Origin: Chitinophagaceae bacterium
GTDB lineage: Bacteria > Bacteroidota > Bacteroidia > Chitinophagales > Chitinophagaceae
NCBI GenBank assembly: GCA_947381435.1
Contig: CANCVE010000023.1
Coordinates: 1 to 47,838, forward strand
Length of the DNA: 47,838 nucleotides
Direction: 5' to 3'
The translations under genes were made by a program, and so were the position numbers. Below the pieces are notes generated by a model, which saw only the letters and a list, made by a program, of their open reading frames with translations, searched no databases and had not been told where the DNA came from. Below are positions 25,097 through 34,396 of this stretch, piece by piece; the first letter of the stretch is position 1; every line of letters starts with the position of its first letter.

Positions 25097-27889
25097 TTAA
25101 ACACCCAACATAAATTGAATGTCATCTTCGCTAATTGCTTTCAAAGAAGCACTGTCTGTAGATATAATATTGTTGAATATTTCAGATTTTTTTTCTTGCA
25201 AAAGCAAAATTTTTTCTTCTATTGTACCTTGTGTAATTAATTTGTATGTAAGCACTGTTTTATCTTGTCCTATTCTATGTGCCCTGTCAATTGCTTGATT
25301 TTCTGCAGCTTTATTCCACCAAGGATCAAAGACAAAAACAACATCAGCGGCAGTTAAATTCAAACCCGTTCCACCAGTTTTAAGCGTTAATAAAAACACT
25401 TTACAATTAGTATCCGTTTGAAAACGTTCTACTAATTCTTGTCTGTTTCTAGAAGAACCACTCATACTTACATACTCAATACCTTGTTCCTCTAGTTTTT
25501 CGCCAATAAGTTCTAATGCTATTAAAAAGTTTACAAACACTAACACTTTGTGCTTATTGGCAACTGCATCTAACAATTGTTCCATTAAAATCTCAATTTT
25601 AGGCGATTTTATCAGTCCATTGCTCGTCGATTCTGGAGTAGAAGCCAATTGTCTTAGTTCGCTCAACGCTTGGAAAACAAAAAACTGTGAGTTTTGAATT
25701 CCTTTTATGGCAACTTGCTGCTGAATTGCTTCTTGGTAATATTGTCTTCTTTGTTCATACAGTTTTTTCTGCTCATAACTCATTGTAACGTACAAAACCT
25801 GTTCTATTTTATCAGGCAACTCTTTAAGCACATCCTTTTTAAGTCTTCTTAATATAAAAGGGTATATTTTTTTCTTTAAATCGGCAGTTGTTTCTTGGTT
25901 ATTATCTTTTTGTATGGGTGATAAATAATATTGATTAAAGTTCTCTAAACTACCAAACATTGATGGATTTAAAAAACGAAATAATGCATACAATTCGCCC
26001 AAATTATTTTCAATTGGGGTTCCACTCAGTGCTAGTTTATGTTTAGCTTGTAACAACATAACTGCCCGAGAAGCTTGTGATGAAACATTCTTTATATTCT
26101 GTGATTCATCGAGTATTACATAACAAAATGGAATCTCTTGCAATTTTTCTATATCATTTCTCACCATCGAATAGGTGGTTAATATCAATTGATGTTTTAC
26201 TGCGTCATCAAGATTTCTGCTAGGTGAATGATATATATAAAAGCTAATTTCTGGCGTAAATTTTTCTAACTCTTTTTCCCAATTAAACAATAAGCTTTTG
26301 GGCATTACTATCAAAGTTGGTAAAATTTCTTCCGGATAGATAGATGCCAAAAGCGTAATAGTTTGCAGTGTTTTTCCTAGTCCCATATCATCTGCTAAGC
26401 ATCCGCCAAGATTTACACTTTGCAAATATTTCAACCAATGAAATCCTTGTTCCTGATAAGGGCGTAGCATTGCATTTACTTGTGGCAACTTATTTTCGGA
26501 TTTATGTAAGTCATTAAATCCTTGGAAAATTTCTTTTGACTTCTCAAAAGTTGTTTCAGCTAATTTCTCATCAATTAAACCTTCTAATAGTGGCAAATCG
26601 AAGAAAGAAATTTTTACATTATCCTTGTCTTTATTAAAAAGACGTAACAGCTTTTGCATATAGCCCTCATTTACAATAGCATGTGTACCATCACTCAAAG
26701 AAATGTATTTATTCTTACTATACTGTTGCAATGCATCAAATAATGAAAACTGCTCATTATTAAAATGCAAGCTAGCGCTGCCTTCTAAAAAGTCTAATCC
26801 ATGCGTCAATTTAAGTTCTAGCCTCGGCTTATTGGTACTAATCTTATAGGCCTTCAAATTTTCTGCCCCCATTATTTTATAGGTAGAAAGCAATGTGGGC
26901 AACTCTTCGTAAATAAAATCGGAGGCAATTTCTCTAGGAATGATAAACAAATCATTCTCTAATATTACGGTTCCTTCCTTATTTTTATCACCTTTTGGCA
27001 AGTGTTTTATTAGTAACGTATGTATATGATTAATGTAAGAACCATTATTTTCTTGTTCAATTGGTTTAACCTCTATCGTTTCTTCTAATTCATTGATTGA
27101 TGCAAAATAAGTAAGATCATAATCGCTCAATAAACTTGCATCAATCCCTGGTAAAACTTGTGCAACACGCATGCAAAGTGCATCGTCCATATCAATTTTT
27201 TCAAAAATTAATACTGGAGTAGTTGTTATTTTATGTTTAGAAAAAGTTACAACATTATCATCATAAGCTAAATCAATATGTTTAGTAAATGAAAAGAAAA
27301 TAGACAAATATTTGGCAACATCTTTAACCTTAACATTGGTATTAAAAAATGTGAGGGCTTTAAAATTGCTTCCTACAGGGGGTGTTTCAACCACTTTATT
27401 CTCGGCAAAAAGATGGTTCTCATTTATAAACTCATAAGTGTGATAAGTTCTATTGTCAGACCACATTATCAAAGTGGCATTAATATTCTCCTCATCTTCA
27501 AGCGTTGTTAAAACAAGTTGCAATGAACCTTTTCCCGGCATTGCTTCTATTACAGTACCATCTTCGGTAATCCATTGTGAGGTTTTCAATAAAAGATCAA
27601 TTAATGCATCGTTTTCATGAAGATAAACTTGGTTTACTGGATGTTCCCAATCCACCACAAAATCTGATCGATGATGTATGGTAGTTACTTGCTTTAATAT
27701 TGTTCTTACAACGCCACTATATTGTTGATAATCTACTTCTACTTGTTTTCCTTTATGATTTCTAACTTCTATATAAGCGCCAGAATCATCAAATAACAAA
27801 CAAAAAATTACTGGTATAACTTTTCCTGCTGAAACAGTTGTCGTTGTTTTTTCTTTTTTAAATACGTCGAAAACTGTTTTATCAGCCAT
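25097..27889 (-). CDS. SNF2-family DNA translocase/helicase
   Basis: This 930-residue protein has a long N-terminal part (1-470) of unknown fold followed by a full SNF2 motor: motif I DDMGLGKTLQTITLL (about residue 500), motif II as DESQNIKN (about 591) in place of DEAH, motif III LSGTPIENNLGELYALFRFL, and in lobe 2 LKTGGTGLNLTAADVVFVFDP and DRAHRIGQ (about 873). It should use ATP to move along duplex DNA or strip proteins from it. No SWIM zinc motif is seen at the N-terminus. It forms a two-gene operon with the unknown 596-residue gene. Confidence 0.92.
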   Translation of the reverse strand: MADKTVFDVFKKEKTTTTVSAGKVIPVIFCLLFDDSGAYIEVRNHKGKQVEVDYQQYSGVVRTILKQVTTIHHRSDFVVDWEHPVNQVYLHENDALIDLLLKTSQWITEDGTVIEAMPGKGSLQLVLTTLEDEENINATLIMWSDNRTYHTYEFINENHLFAENKVVETPPVGSNFKALTFFNTNVKVKDVAKYLSIFFSFTKHIDLAYDDNVVTFSKHKITTTPVLIFEKIDMDDALCMRVAQVLPGIDASLLSDYDLTYFASINELEETIEVKPIEQENNGSYINHIHTLLIKHLPKGDKNKEGTVILENDLFIIPREIASDFIYEELPTLLSTYKIMGAENLKAYKISTNKPRLELKLTHGLDFLEGSASLHFNNEQFSLFDALQQYSKNKYISLSDGTHAIVNEGYMQKLLRLFNKDKDNVKISFFDLPLLEGLIDEKLAETTFEKSKEIFQGFNDLHKSENKLPQVNAMLRPYQEQGFHWLKYLQSVNLGGCLADDMGLGKTLQTITLLASIYPEEILPTLIVMPKSLLFNWEKELEKFTPEISFYIYHSPSRNLDDAVKHQLILTTYSMVRNDIEKLQEIPFCYVILDESQNIKNVSSQASRAVMLLQAKHKLALSGTPIENNLGELYALFRFLNPSMFGSLENFNQYYLSPIQKDNNQETTADLKKKIYPFILRRLKKDVLKELPDKIEQVLYVTMSYEQKKLYEQRRQYYQEAIQQQVAIKGIQNSQFFVFQALSELRQLASTPESTSNGLIKSPKIEILMEQLLDAVANKHKVLVFVNFLIALELIGEKLEEQGIEYVSMSGSSRNRQELVERFQTDTNCKVFLLTLKTGGTGLNLTAADVVFVFDPWWNKAAENQAIDRAHRIGQDKTVLTYKLITQGTIEEKILLLQEKKSEIFNNIISTDSASLKAISEDDIQFMLGV

Positions 27890-27903
27890 AATATTTCTTT
27901 TTC

Positions 27904-28047
27904 AGTGAACAGTAATCAGTTAATAGTTAGCAGTGAGTTTCATTTTTCAAATCTTAAAATTCTATTTAAACACAATTCCAATCAAATTATTTTCGAACTA
28001 AATACTTTTAACTGGTTACTAATCACTCTTTACTGTTAACTGTCATA
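27904..28047. repeat. Inverted mini-repeat cluster, AACAGTnAnCAGT family
   Basis: The left side has CAGTGAACAGTAATCAGT and TAGTTAGCAGTGA; the right side has the complements ACTAATCACT and TTACTGTTAACTGTCA, around an unrelated spacer. The right end touches the end of the DUF502 gene. It belongs to the same family as 7860-8016 and 31850-31927. Confidence 0.7.
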
Positions 28048-28687
28048 CCGCAGTTACCCCACCACTCACGGTAAATTTCATTGCATCTGCTGCACTAACA
28101 TTATTTAGTAACCTTATTTTGCTAGGAGGAACAAAATATAGGATACCGCTAATTGCATATGAATGGGGGACATAAACTGCAACATGTTCCTCTAATTCAA
28201 AATGTGGTACAGATTTTTGTGTAATAAAGCCTACTCTCCAAACTCCCTCGCCATCTATATTTACCAATACTGGCTTATCGAATTTCTTTTTATTTCCTGC
28301 AAAAGCCTCCAATAAATCTTTCACTGTGGTGTAGATAACCTTTATCCCTGGTGTTTTTTCAAGAATCCTATCCATGAAAGAAACAACTTTTCCAACAAAG
28401 AAAGAGGAGGATACCCAACCAATGACCAGTACTAATGTCAAGACAATCACAAAGCCTAGGCCAGGTATTTTTTGTAAATTCCCTTCTGAATCTATACCTA
28501 CAAAATTTGGAACGATCTTGTGAAGAATACTAGGTAGAATATTATCTACTGAATCAAAAAGAAATAAAACTGCCCAAATTGTTACACCAATTGGTGCCAA
28601 AACAATAATCCCCTGAAGAAAGGCTTGTACAATCTTAGAAAAAATATTTTTTCTAACTACACGACGAGATTCTTTATCGAAATGCAT
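28043..28687 (-). CDS. DUF502 family inner-membrane protein
   Basis: This 214-residue protein has two transmembrane helices (about 21-45, IIVLAPIGVTIWAVLFLF, and 75-100, GLGFVIVLTLVLVIGWVSSSFF) followed by a soluble C-terminal domain with KTPGIKVIYTTVKDLLEAFAG and the conserved HVAVYVPHSYAISG. That is the complete DUF502 layout, a widespread family of unknown function. It stands alone, and the helicase operon follows on the same strand after a repeat cluster. Confidence 0.88.
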   Translation of the reverse strand: MHFDKESRRVVRKNIFSKIVQAFLQGIIVLAPIGVTIWAVLFLFDSVDNILPSILHKIVPNFVGIDSEGNLQKIPGLGFVIVLTLVLVIGWVSSSFFVGKVVSFMDRILEKTPGIKVIYTTVKDLLEAFAGNKKKFDKPVLVNIDGEGVWRVGFITQKSVPHFELEEHVAVYVPHSYAISGILYFVPPSKIRLLNNVSAADAMKFTVSGGVTAV

Positions 28688-29405
28688 ACTACAAATTTTG
28701 TTTGTAAAGTACGGAACAAAAGAACTTGTTTTACTAATTGAAATAAAAAAGAACTTCTATTTAGCTAATATTCATTTCATTCTACACCAATTTCTACACT
28801 CACTAAGTTACAAATTGCCATTAATAGGGGGGCTAAATCGTCCTAATACACGATAATAAACCAATAAAAAGCGTAATAAGGTAAGATTGCACTTTTATTA
28901 AATGGGTTTTCAAGATTATATACTCTTGTTTAAACAACCATTTTAATAACGACTAAACTGGAGGATGAAATGAAGATTGAGCAGGATAAACAGTTCCTTT
29001 TGATAGAGAAAGAAGATGAGAAACAACAAACGCTAAATTGATAATAGATAAATTGTGAAACAATGCTTGGTGGCATCTTTTGGGAGATAATTGCGGAAAA
29101 AGCATTGATTATTTTTTATTTCGGATGTAACCTACGAGGTATTTTTTTAGTTATTGTGTTAAAGTTTAGTACATAAAACTTTTAGACGTAAAATAATTTT
29201 CAAATATCAATTTCAATTTAAAATTATATGGAAATGAGCTCAATTAATAGGGCAAACGAAATTTGATAAAGTGGAATCTCTTCCAACCACAATAATAATC
29301 ATCTCAGTATTTCATTTTAAATATTCAGAAATAAGATACTTTCCATTCAACACTTATTATCTCATTTTAATAGAAGCAGAAATATGCAGAAGCAATGAAA
29401 TGTAT
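28688..29405. other. Gene-free stretch with a long imperfect hairpin
   Basis: No convincing gene lies here; the only small frames are under 25 codons. A long inverted repeat spans 28895-28949: TTATTAAATGGGTTTTCAAGA is answered by TCTTG...AAACAACCATTTTAATAA around an eight-base loop, with small bulges. Its role is unknown. Confidence 0.5.
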
Positions 29406-29413
29406 TATGTTTG
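29406..29413 (+). promoter_or_regulatory. -7 promoter element of the DUF4476-truA operon
   Basis: TATGTTTG is an exact TAnnTTTG, 22 bases before the ATG at 29436. Confidence 0.5.
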
Positions 29414-29435
29414 TCAAAACAGATGAATAAACATC

Positions 29436-30161
29436 ATGGGTAAACTTTTTCTTTTATTTCTCTTTCTTTTTAGCATAGCAACCTTGAAAGTAAATGCTCA
29501 ACAAAAATTCTATATCTATCTGGAATCTGAGGCAAAAGAACCTTTTTATGTATTGATTGATGGCAAAACAAACTATAGTTCTTCTTTAAATGGCTTCCTT
29601 ACAATACCACAAATGACAAATGGAGACTATGATGCAGAAGTTGGATTTGTAAAAGACAAATATCCATCGCAGCATTTTATTATCTCTATTAAAGGAATGG
29701 ATGTAGGTTTTATTCTTCGTAAAATAAAAGAAAACACGTTTGGGATACTGAATTTGCAAACATTTACAACGATTGCACCAGTGGCTATTGAGAAATCTGG
29801 CAAGGAACTACAATCATCAAAAGAAAAAAACACAAATACTATTGTATCACTAGACAATAAATTAAAACAAAAGCCAAACTGTACTATTGCTACAGATGCA
29901 GACTTTAATTTATTAAAAAAACAATTGCAAGCGGCTAAAACTGAGCTAGGAATGATTGCTAATGCTGAACCTACTTTTGGCGAAAAATGTTTTTCTACTG
30001 AACAAATAAAGAATCTGAGTAAGCTTTTTACGACCGATAAAAATAAATTAGCCTTCTTTCTTTCAGCAAAAGATTCTATTTATGATGGAAATAATTTTGC
30101 CTCACTACAAGGACAATTATCTGATCCAGCTATTGTAAAACAGTTCAGAAACGCCTTATAA
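29436..30161 (+). CDS. Exported DUF4476-domain protein
   Basis: This 241-residue protein starts with a signal peptide (LFLLFLFLFSIATLKVNAQ). The N-terminal half is a small beta domain (FYIYLESEAKEPFYVLIDGK, GDYDAEVGFVKDKYPSQHFII). The C-terminal half (about 150-241) fits DUF4476, with CFSTEQIKNLSKLFTTDKNKLAFFL and the closing DPAIVKQF. The function of this Bacteroidota family is unknown. The stop is one base before the truA ATG, so truA is translated from the same message. Confidence 0.75.
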   Translation: MGKLFLLFLFLFSIATLKVNAQQKFYIYLESEAKEPFYVLIDGKTNYSSSLNGFLTIPQMTNGDYDAEVGFVKDKYPSQHFIISIKGMDVGFILRKIKENTFGILNLQTFTTIAPVAIEKSGKELQSSKEKNTNTIVSLDNKLKQKPNCTIATDADFNLLKKQLQAAKTELGMIANAEPTFGEKCFSTEQIKNLSKLFTTDKNKLAFFLSAKDSIYDGNNFASLQGQLSDPAIVKQFRNAL

Positions 30162-30162
30162 T

Positions 30163-30900
30163 ATGCCCCGATATTTTATAGAAGTGGCTTATAAGGGTAC
30201 ACATTACAGCGGTTTTCAGACGCAACAAAATGCCGAAACCATACAATCTGTTCTAGAATCTGCTTTACAAAAAATTTACAAGTCAACTTTTCAATTAACC
30301 TGTTCTTCTCGTACCGATGCTGGGGTTCATGCTTTGCAAAACTTTTTTCATGTTGATACAGAATCTCAACTAAATCCTAAGCAAGTTTATAACCTCAATG
30401 CAGTCTTGCCAAGAGATATAATTGTAAAACAAATATTTACTGTTTCTCCAGATGCTCATGCACGTTTTAGTGCCACACACAGGGAGTACAAATATTATAT
30501 AACTAGAAATAGAAATCCTTTTTTAAACGAAACGGCTTGGTTTTACCCTTATAATTTAGATTTTGACGCTTTGCAGCAAGCCGCAGAAACATTGCTCACT
30601 TATTCGGACTTTACTTCTTTTTCTAAACGAAATACGCAGGTAAAAACGTTCATCTGCAATATAATTACTTCAAAATGGGTGTACGAAAACAATTGTTTAG
30701 TGTATAATGTAAAGGCAAATCGTTTTTTGAGAGGAATGGTTCGTGGCTTGGTAGGAACCATGCTTCAAGTGGGACGAGGACTGATTACTTTGGATGATTT
30801 TAAACAAATAATAGAAGCAAAAGACTGTACAAAAGCCAATTTTACCACACCTTCCACGGGATTATTTCTAGTAGAAGTAACCTATCCAGATTTGTTTTAG
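30163..30900 (+). CDS. truA: tRNA pseudouridine(38-40) synthase
   Basis: This 245-residue enzyme converts uridines 38-40 in the anticodon stem-loop of many tRNAs to pseudouridine. The catalytic aspartate is in CSSRTDAGVHALQNFF (about D51), preceded by the opening YKGTHYSGFQTQ. Further marks are RFSATHREYKYYI, LTYSDFTSFSKRN and the RFLRGMVRGLVGTMLQVG segment typical of TruA. Length is normal. It is the distal gene of a two-gene operon, and a 21-nt array follows. Confidence 0.96.
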   Translation: MPRYFIEVAYKGTHYSGFQTQQNAETIQSVLESALQKIYKSTFQLTCSSRTDAGVHALQNFFHVDTESQLNPKQVYNLNAVLPRDIIVKQIFTVSPDAHARFSATHREYKYYITRNRNPFLNETAWFYPYNLDFDALQQAAETLLTYSDFTSFSKRNTQVKTFICNIITSKWVYENNCLVYNVKANRFLRGMVRGLVGTMLQVGRGLITLDDFKQIIEAKDCTKANFTTPSTGLFLVEVTYPDLF

Positions 30901-30969
30901 CAATAAAATGTAGGTTCTTCCTTTGGTTATTGTGTTATAATCGCCTTCAAGCGTATACGTTTAGTCGCA

Positions 30970-31158
30970 AAACTTAAAGGTTTCACGGCGAAACTTAAAG
31001 GGTTTGAGACTAAACTTAAAGGTTTTGTGGCGAAGCTTAAAGGTTTTGCCGCATAACTTAAAGGTTTCACGGCGAAACATTAGGGTTTTGAGACAAAGCT
31101 TAAAGGTTTTGTGGCGAAACTTAAAGGTTTCAAGGCAAAGCTTAAAGGTTTTGGCTAA
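30970..31158. repeat. 21-nt tandem array 4 (9 units)
   Basis: Unit starts are 30970, 30991, 31012, 31033, 31054, 31075, 31096, 31117 and 31138. The constant core is AACTTAAAGGTTT (with AAGCTT in alternate units); the remaining eight bases alternate between versions like TGTGGCGA and CACGGCGA. It lies between the convergent truA and ABC ATPase genes and reaches within eight bases of the ATPase stop. It is open on the plus strand as heptads such as SLKVLWR. Confidence 0.93.
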
Positions 31159-31165
31159 CTATCTA

Positions 31166-31840
31166 TTACACCATCTGTCCATCTTTCATTTCAATAATCC
31201 TATCACAGTTCTTGGCAAAATCATCATCGTGAGTAACGGCAATGATGGTTTGATTGCGTTCTTTGGCCAGTTCCCTAAAAATATCAAATACTATTTGTGT
31301 ATTTGCAGTATCCAAGTTTCCTGTTGGTTCATCGCCCATTATGATAGAAGGATCATTTATCAAGGCACGTGCAATAGCTACCCGTTGCTGCTGCCCACCA
31401 GATAATTTATTAGCATTCTTTAATGCCTGATCCTTTAACCCCAAAAGTTCAAGATGTTTATATGCTTTTTCTTCTACCTCAGCCTTCGAATATCTTTTTA
31501 GCTTTAAGGCAGGAATCATCACATTTTCTAAAGCAGAAAATTCAGGCAATAAATAATGGAACTGAAAAACAAAACCAATATGTTCATTCCTAAAAGCGGC
31601 AAGCTGATTCTGTGATTGATTGGTAAGGAGGGTATCTTTTATAGTAAGCGAACCTTCGTAATCCGTATCCATCGTAGATAAAACATACATCAAGGTAGAT
31701 TTTCCGCAACCTGATTTGCCAACCAATGCCAAGAATTCCCCCTTCTTCACCTCGAAGCTGATTCCCTTCAAAACCTGAAACTTTTCAGGTTCATAGAAAT
31801 ACTTAACAATGTTGTCTGCCTTTAAAATAAGTTCACTCAT
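31166..31840 (-). CDS. ABC transporter ATPase (LolD/MacB type)
   Basis: This 224-residue ATPase has Walker A VGKSGCGKST, the Q-loop FVFQFHYLLPEFSALENV, the signature LSGGQQQRVAIARAL, Walker B IIMGDEPTGNLD and the H-loop IIAVTHDDDFA. The DEPTGNLD and the insert LLTNQSQNQLAAFRNEHIGFVFQ place it in the LolD/MacB/FtsE branch, which powers extraction or export without moving substrate through the membrane. It is the last gene of a four-gene export operon, separated from the permease by a repeat cluster. Confidence 0.93.
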   Translation of the reverse strand: MSELILKADNIVKYFYEPEKFQVLKGISFEVKKGEFLALVGKSGCGKSTLMYVLSTMDTDYEGSLTIKDTLLTNQSQNQLAAFRNEHIGFVFQFHYLLPEFSALENVMIPALKLKRYSKAEVEEKAYKHLELLGLKDQALKNANKLSGGQQQRVAIARALINDPSIIMGDEPTGNLDTANTQIVFDIFRELAKERNQTIIAVTHDDDFAKNCDRIIEMKDGQMV

Positions 31841-31849
31841 AAAATTTCA

Positions 31850-31927
31850 GTTATCAGTGACCAGTTATCAGTAAACAGTGAAAAAAGTTTGCACATCTTT
31901 ACTGTTTACTGATAACTGTTCACTGGA
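31850..31927. repeat. Inverted mini-repeat, CAGTTATCAGT family
   Basis: CAGTTATCAGTGACCAGTTATCAGTAAACAGTG on the left (given in parts) is answered by TTTACTGTTTACTGATAACTG on the right, forming an imperfect palindrome in the gap between permease and ATPase genes of one operon. Confidence 0.75.
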
Positions 31928-31929
31928 TT

Positions 31930-33171
31930 TTAGCCTCTCAATATACTCACCGGGTCTATTTTGGAGGCCTTATGTGCAGGAAGATAGCCAGCTACAAATG
32001 TGGTTATTAAGCCAAACATAAATGCCAGAATATAATTTTGAGGAGAATAAGACATGGGTAAAGTTTCCATTCCTGATACATTAAAAGGGATTCTGTTTAC
32101 GCCTCTAGATATACCGAACCCTAGTAACATTCCTATAATGCCACCAATTACGCCAATAATAATTGCCTCAGTCAGAAATATTTGCGTTACATCTCCTCCC
32201 GAAAATCCCATTGCTTTTAGGATGGCTATCTCTCTTATTTTCTGATTAATAGTCATATTCATAATGTTGTAAATACCAAATCCTGCCACTAAAAGGATGG
32301 TAAGCGAAACTGCAACGGCAATGATATATCGCAATAAATTTACTGCCACCAATTGCTGATTGGATGTTTGCCAAGACTCTACTTTGTAAGGAATGAGCCT
32401 TGAAATATGGTCTACCAACTCGGCAGTTTTATCATAATTGGCAACGTTAATTTGTATATCGGTGACATAATCTTGGTTGACAGACAACAACTGACGCGCC
32501 GCACCAATGGTGATATAGGCCTTCGATTTATCAATGCTAGACAGATAAGTTCTAAAAATACCAATTACCTTGTAGTTCTTGGTCAGCCCATCGGAAGTAA
32601 GGATGTTTACGTTGTCATTAATTTTAAGTCCAAGGTTTTTGGCAAGTTCTATGCCTACAATAATACCATCCGAATGAAATTTCAGCTCGTCCCAACTGCC
32701 CTCAACCATGTCTTCTGAAATTTTGAAAACCTTGCTTTCATTTGTAACATCTACTCCAGAAACTATCCCATTTATTTTGTTTCCTGCATTTTTAAAGAAC
32801 ACATTTACATTAACCTGTGTAGCAAAATTGGTTACTTGTTTCTCTGATTTAAGGGCAGCTATGATAGCAGACGAGTTTTTAATACCGTCCGTATAGCGTA
32901 TCACTTTTGCACTTCGCACATTTATTAGGCTATTAGGATAAATCTGTTTTGCAATATTGGTATTGTCGGAAGGCCCATCATTATAAATGCGCACATGCGC
33001 CAAAGCACTAAAAGCCAGTTCTGTTTGGGCATCGTTTACCCCAGTCATAAAGCCTGTCATAAAAATGTACATGCTAATGCCAAATGTAACGCCAAGCATA
33101 GCCACAATGGTTTGCTTTACGTTTGAAGTAAGGTGTATCTGCGAGATGCGATTATTGATAGAACTAAACAT
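31930..33171 (-). CDS. MacB/FtsX-type ABC transporter permease
   Basis: This 413-residue protein has a cytoplasmic start, one transmembrane helix (about 18-42), a large periplasmic domain (45-270, MacB periplasmic core type) and three C-terminal helices (about 272-300, 325-355, 375-400) with IREIAILKAMGFSGGDVTQIFLTEAIIIG, the FtsX-domain motif that couples to the ATPase. The ending KIDPVSILRG is typical. Its partners are the ATPase downstream and the adaptor and TolC protein upstream, giving a tripartite export system. Confidence 0.92.
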   Translation of the reverse strand: MFSSINNRISQIHLTSNVKQTIVAMLGVTFGISMYIFMTGFMTGVNDAQTELAFSALAHVRIYNDGPSDNTNIAKQIYPNSLINVRSAKVIRYTDGIKNSSAIIAALKSEKQVTNFATQVNVNVFFKNAGNKINGIVSGVDVTNESKVFKISEDMVEGSWDELKFHSDGIIVGIELAKNLGLKINDNVNILTSDGLTKNYKVIGIFRTYLSSIDKSKAYITIGAARQLLSVNQDYVTDIQINVANYDKTAELVDHISRLIPYKVESWQTSNQQLVAVNLLRYIIAVAVSLTILLVAGFGIYNIMNMTINQKIREIAILKAMGFSGGDVTQIFLTEAIIIGVIGGIIGMLLGFGISRGVNRIPFNVSGMETLPMSYSPQNYILAFMFGLITTFVAGYLPAHKASKIDPVSILRG

Positions 33172-33234
33172 AGATCACTGATTAAATGATTTGAATGAAT
33201 AAAATGATTTATCAACCATTCTAGAAATTAGTGA

Positions 33235-34323
33235 TTACTTTTTAGGCATTTCTATTGTTTCATTTCCTGATAAGCCTTCCGTTATTTCAACCCATTCTAA
33301 GGTTTTGATGCCCGCTTTTATTGCCACCTTCTTATGACCTTCCTGCAGCGTAACAGAGTCTCCAACTGAGATATAGTTTGCAGGAATTACAAATACATTT
33401 TTCTTTTCTGTGATGATAAAATTAGCCTGCAACTGTGTACCATCTTTCAATACTTTAGGAAGCTCGGTAAAGGTTGCTTCTACAATAAATGACTGACTAG
33501 TGGCATCGAAAGAAGGATATATTTTAGATACGCTTGCCTTATAAACGTGGTTTTTATCTGTGTTAAGCGAAAGAAGCACCAACTGATTTAGTTGTATCCT
33601 GTTGATGTCGTCTTCTGCTACTTGCAACCTAGCAATCACTTTTCCATTTCCCATGTCTGCAATGGTTTCGCCCTTCTTCACAAAGTCACCAGTCTTTTTA
33701 TAAACATTTAATATCAATCCATAAGCCTGGCTAGCTACTGTATAAAACCCATTGTTCTGTTGTTGTATTTCATATTGTGCTTTGGCGTTAGTTGCATTTA
33801 AAGACAAGGTTTGTTTTAAATCGGCCAATTGTTTATGCAAAACCATGATAGTAGAGATGTCATTTTTATAAGTAAGACTCACGTTGTCATAATCTGCTTT
33901 AGATACCGCATTGGTTGCAATTAAGTTCTGATAGCGATTAAGGTTAATAGAATCCGTTTGCTTTTTTATGTTAGCTTGATTTATTTGCTCTTCTAATTGT
34001 TGTATTTGTGGAGCATTATCAGACATCTTGTTTTGAGCATACTTTAGGTTTTCCAAAGCATTGCCTACTTGCGTTTGCTGAACATTGTTCTGAATACGAA
34101 ACAAGGGTTGCCCCATTTTTACGGAATCCCCTTCTGCCACAAGTGAACCAGTTAAGAAGCCTTCACTGTTAGCCGTAACCTTATATTGGTTCACGGTTAC
34201 AGCCTTTCCACTTGCAAAAACAGCATCCACAATATCCTTTCGCTGTGGTTGAATGCCTTGCTTTTTATTGCAGGAAGCAATAAGTAAAATAGTAATTGCG
34301 ATTGATAAAAAAGTATGTTTCAT
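33235..34323 (-). CDS. Periplasmic adaptor (membrane fusion) lipoprotein
   Basis: This 362-residue protein begins with a lipoprotein signal (ILLIASCNKK, Cys18), so it is anchored to a membrane by lipid. It then shows a lipoyl half-motif (GSLVAEGDSVKMGQPLFRIQ), a coiled-coil hairpin (about 85-180, NAPQIQQLEEQINQANIKKQ and onward), the second lipoyl half (GLILNVYKKTGDFVKKGETIADM) and a beta-barrel with ARLQVAEDDINRIQLNQLV. It would join the MacB-like permease to the TolC channel encoded just before it. Confidence 0.92.
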   Translation of the reverse strand: MKHTFLSIAITILLIASCNKKQGIQPQRKDIVDAVFASGKAVTVNQYKVTANSEGFLTGSLVAEGDSVKMGQPLFRIQNNVQQTQVGNALENLKYAQNKMSDNAPQIQQLEEQINQANIKKQTDSINLNRYQNLIATNAVSKADYDNVSLTYKNDISTIMVLHKQLADLKQTLSLNATNAKAQYEIQQQNNGFYTVASQAYGLILNVYKKTGDFVKKGETIADMGNGKVIARLQVAEDDINRIQLNQLVLLSLNTDKNHVYKASVSKIYPSFDATSQSFIVEATFTELPKVLKDGTQLQANFIITEKKNVFVIPANYISVGDSVTLQEGHKKVAIKAGIKTLEWVEITEGLSGNETIEMPKK

Positions 34324-34334
34324 AATGATTATTT

Positions 34335-34396
34335 AAACCTTTAAAGGGTTTTGAACCCTATAAAGGTTGATTATATTCCCCTTTAGGGGTTAGGGG
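34335..34396. repeat. Two mini-inverted repeats at the adaptor-tolC junction
   Basis: AACCTTTAAAGGGTTTTGAACCCTATAAAGGTT is an inverted pair at 34335-34367 (read in two halves). A second, CCCCTTTAGGGGTTAGGGG at 34379-34397, covers the last codons of the TolC gene. Similar CCCCTGAAGGGGAG sequence lies inside the metH gene at 39765-39778. Confidence 0.6.

Noticed and set aside
31004-31405. A long frame reading through array 4 (SLKVLWR heptads) into the ABC ATPase gene
   Set aside because: It is open only because the repeat period is a multiple of three, and its second half is antisense to a clear ATPase gene.
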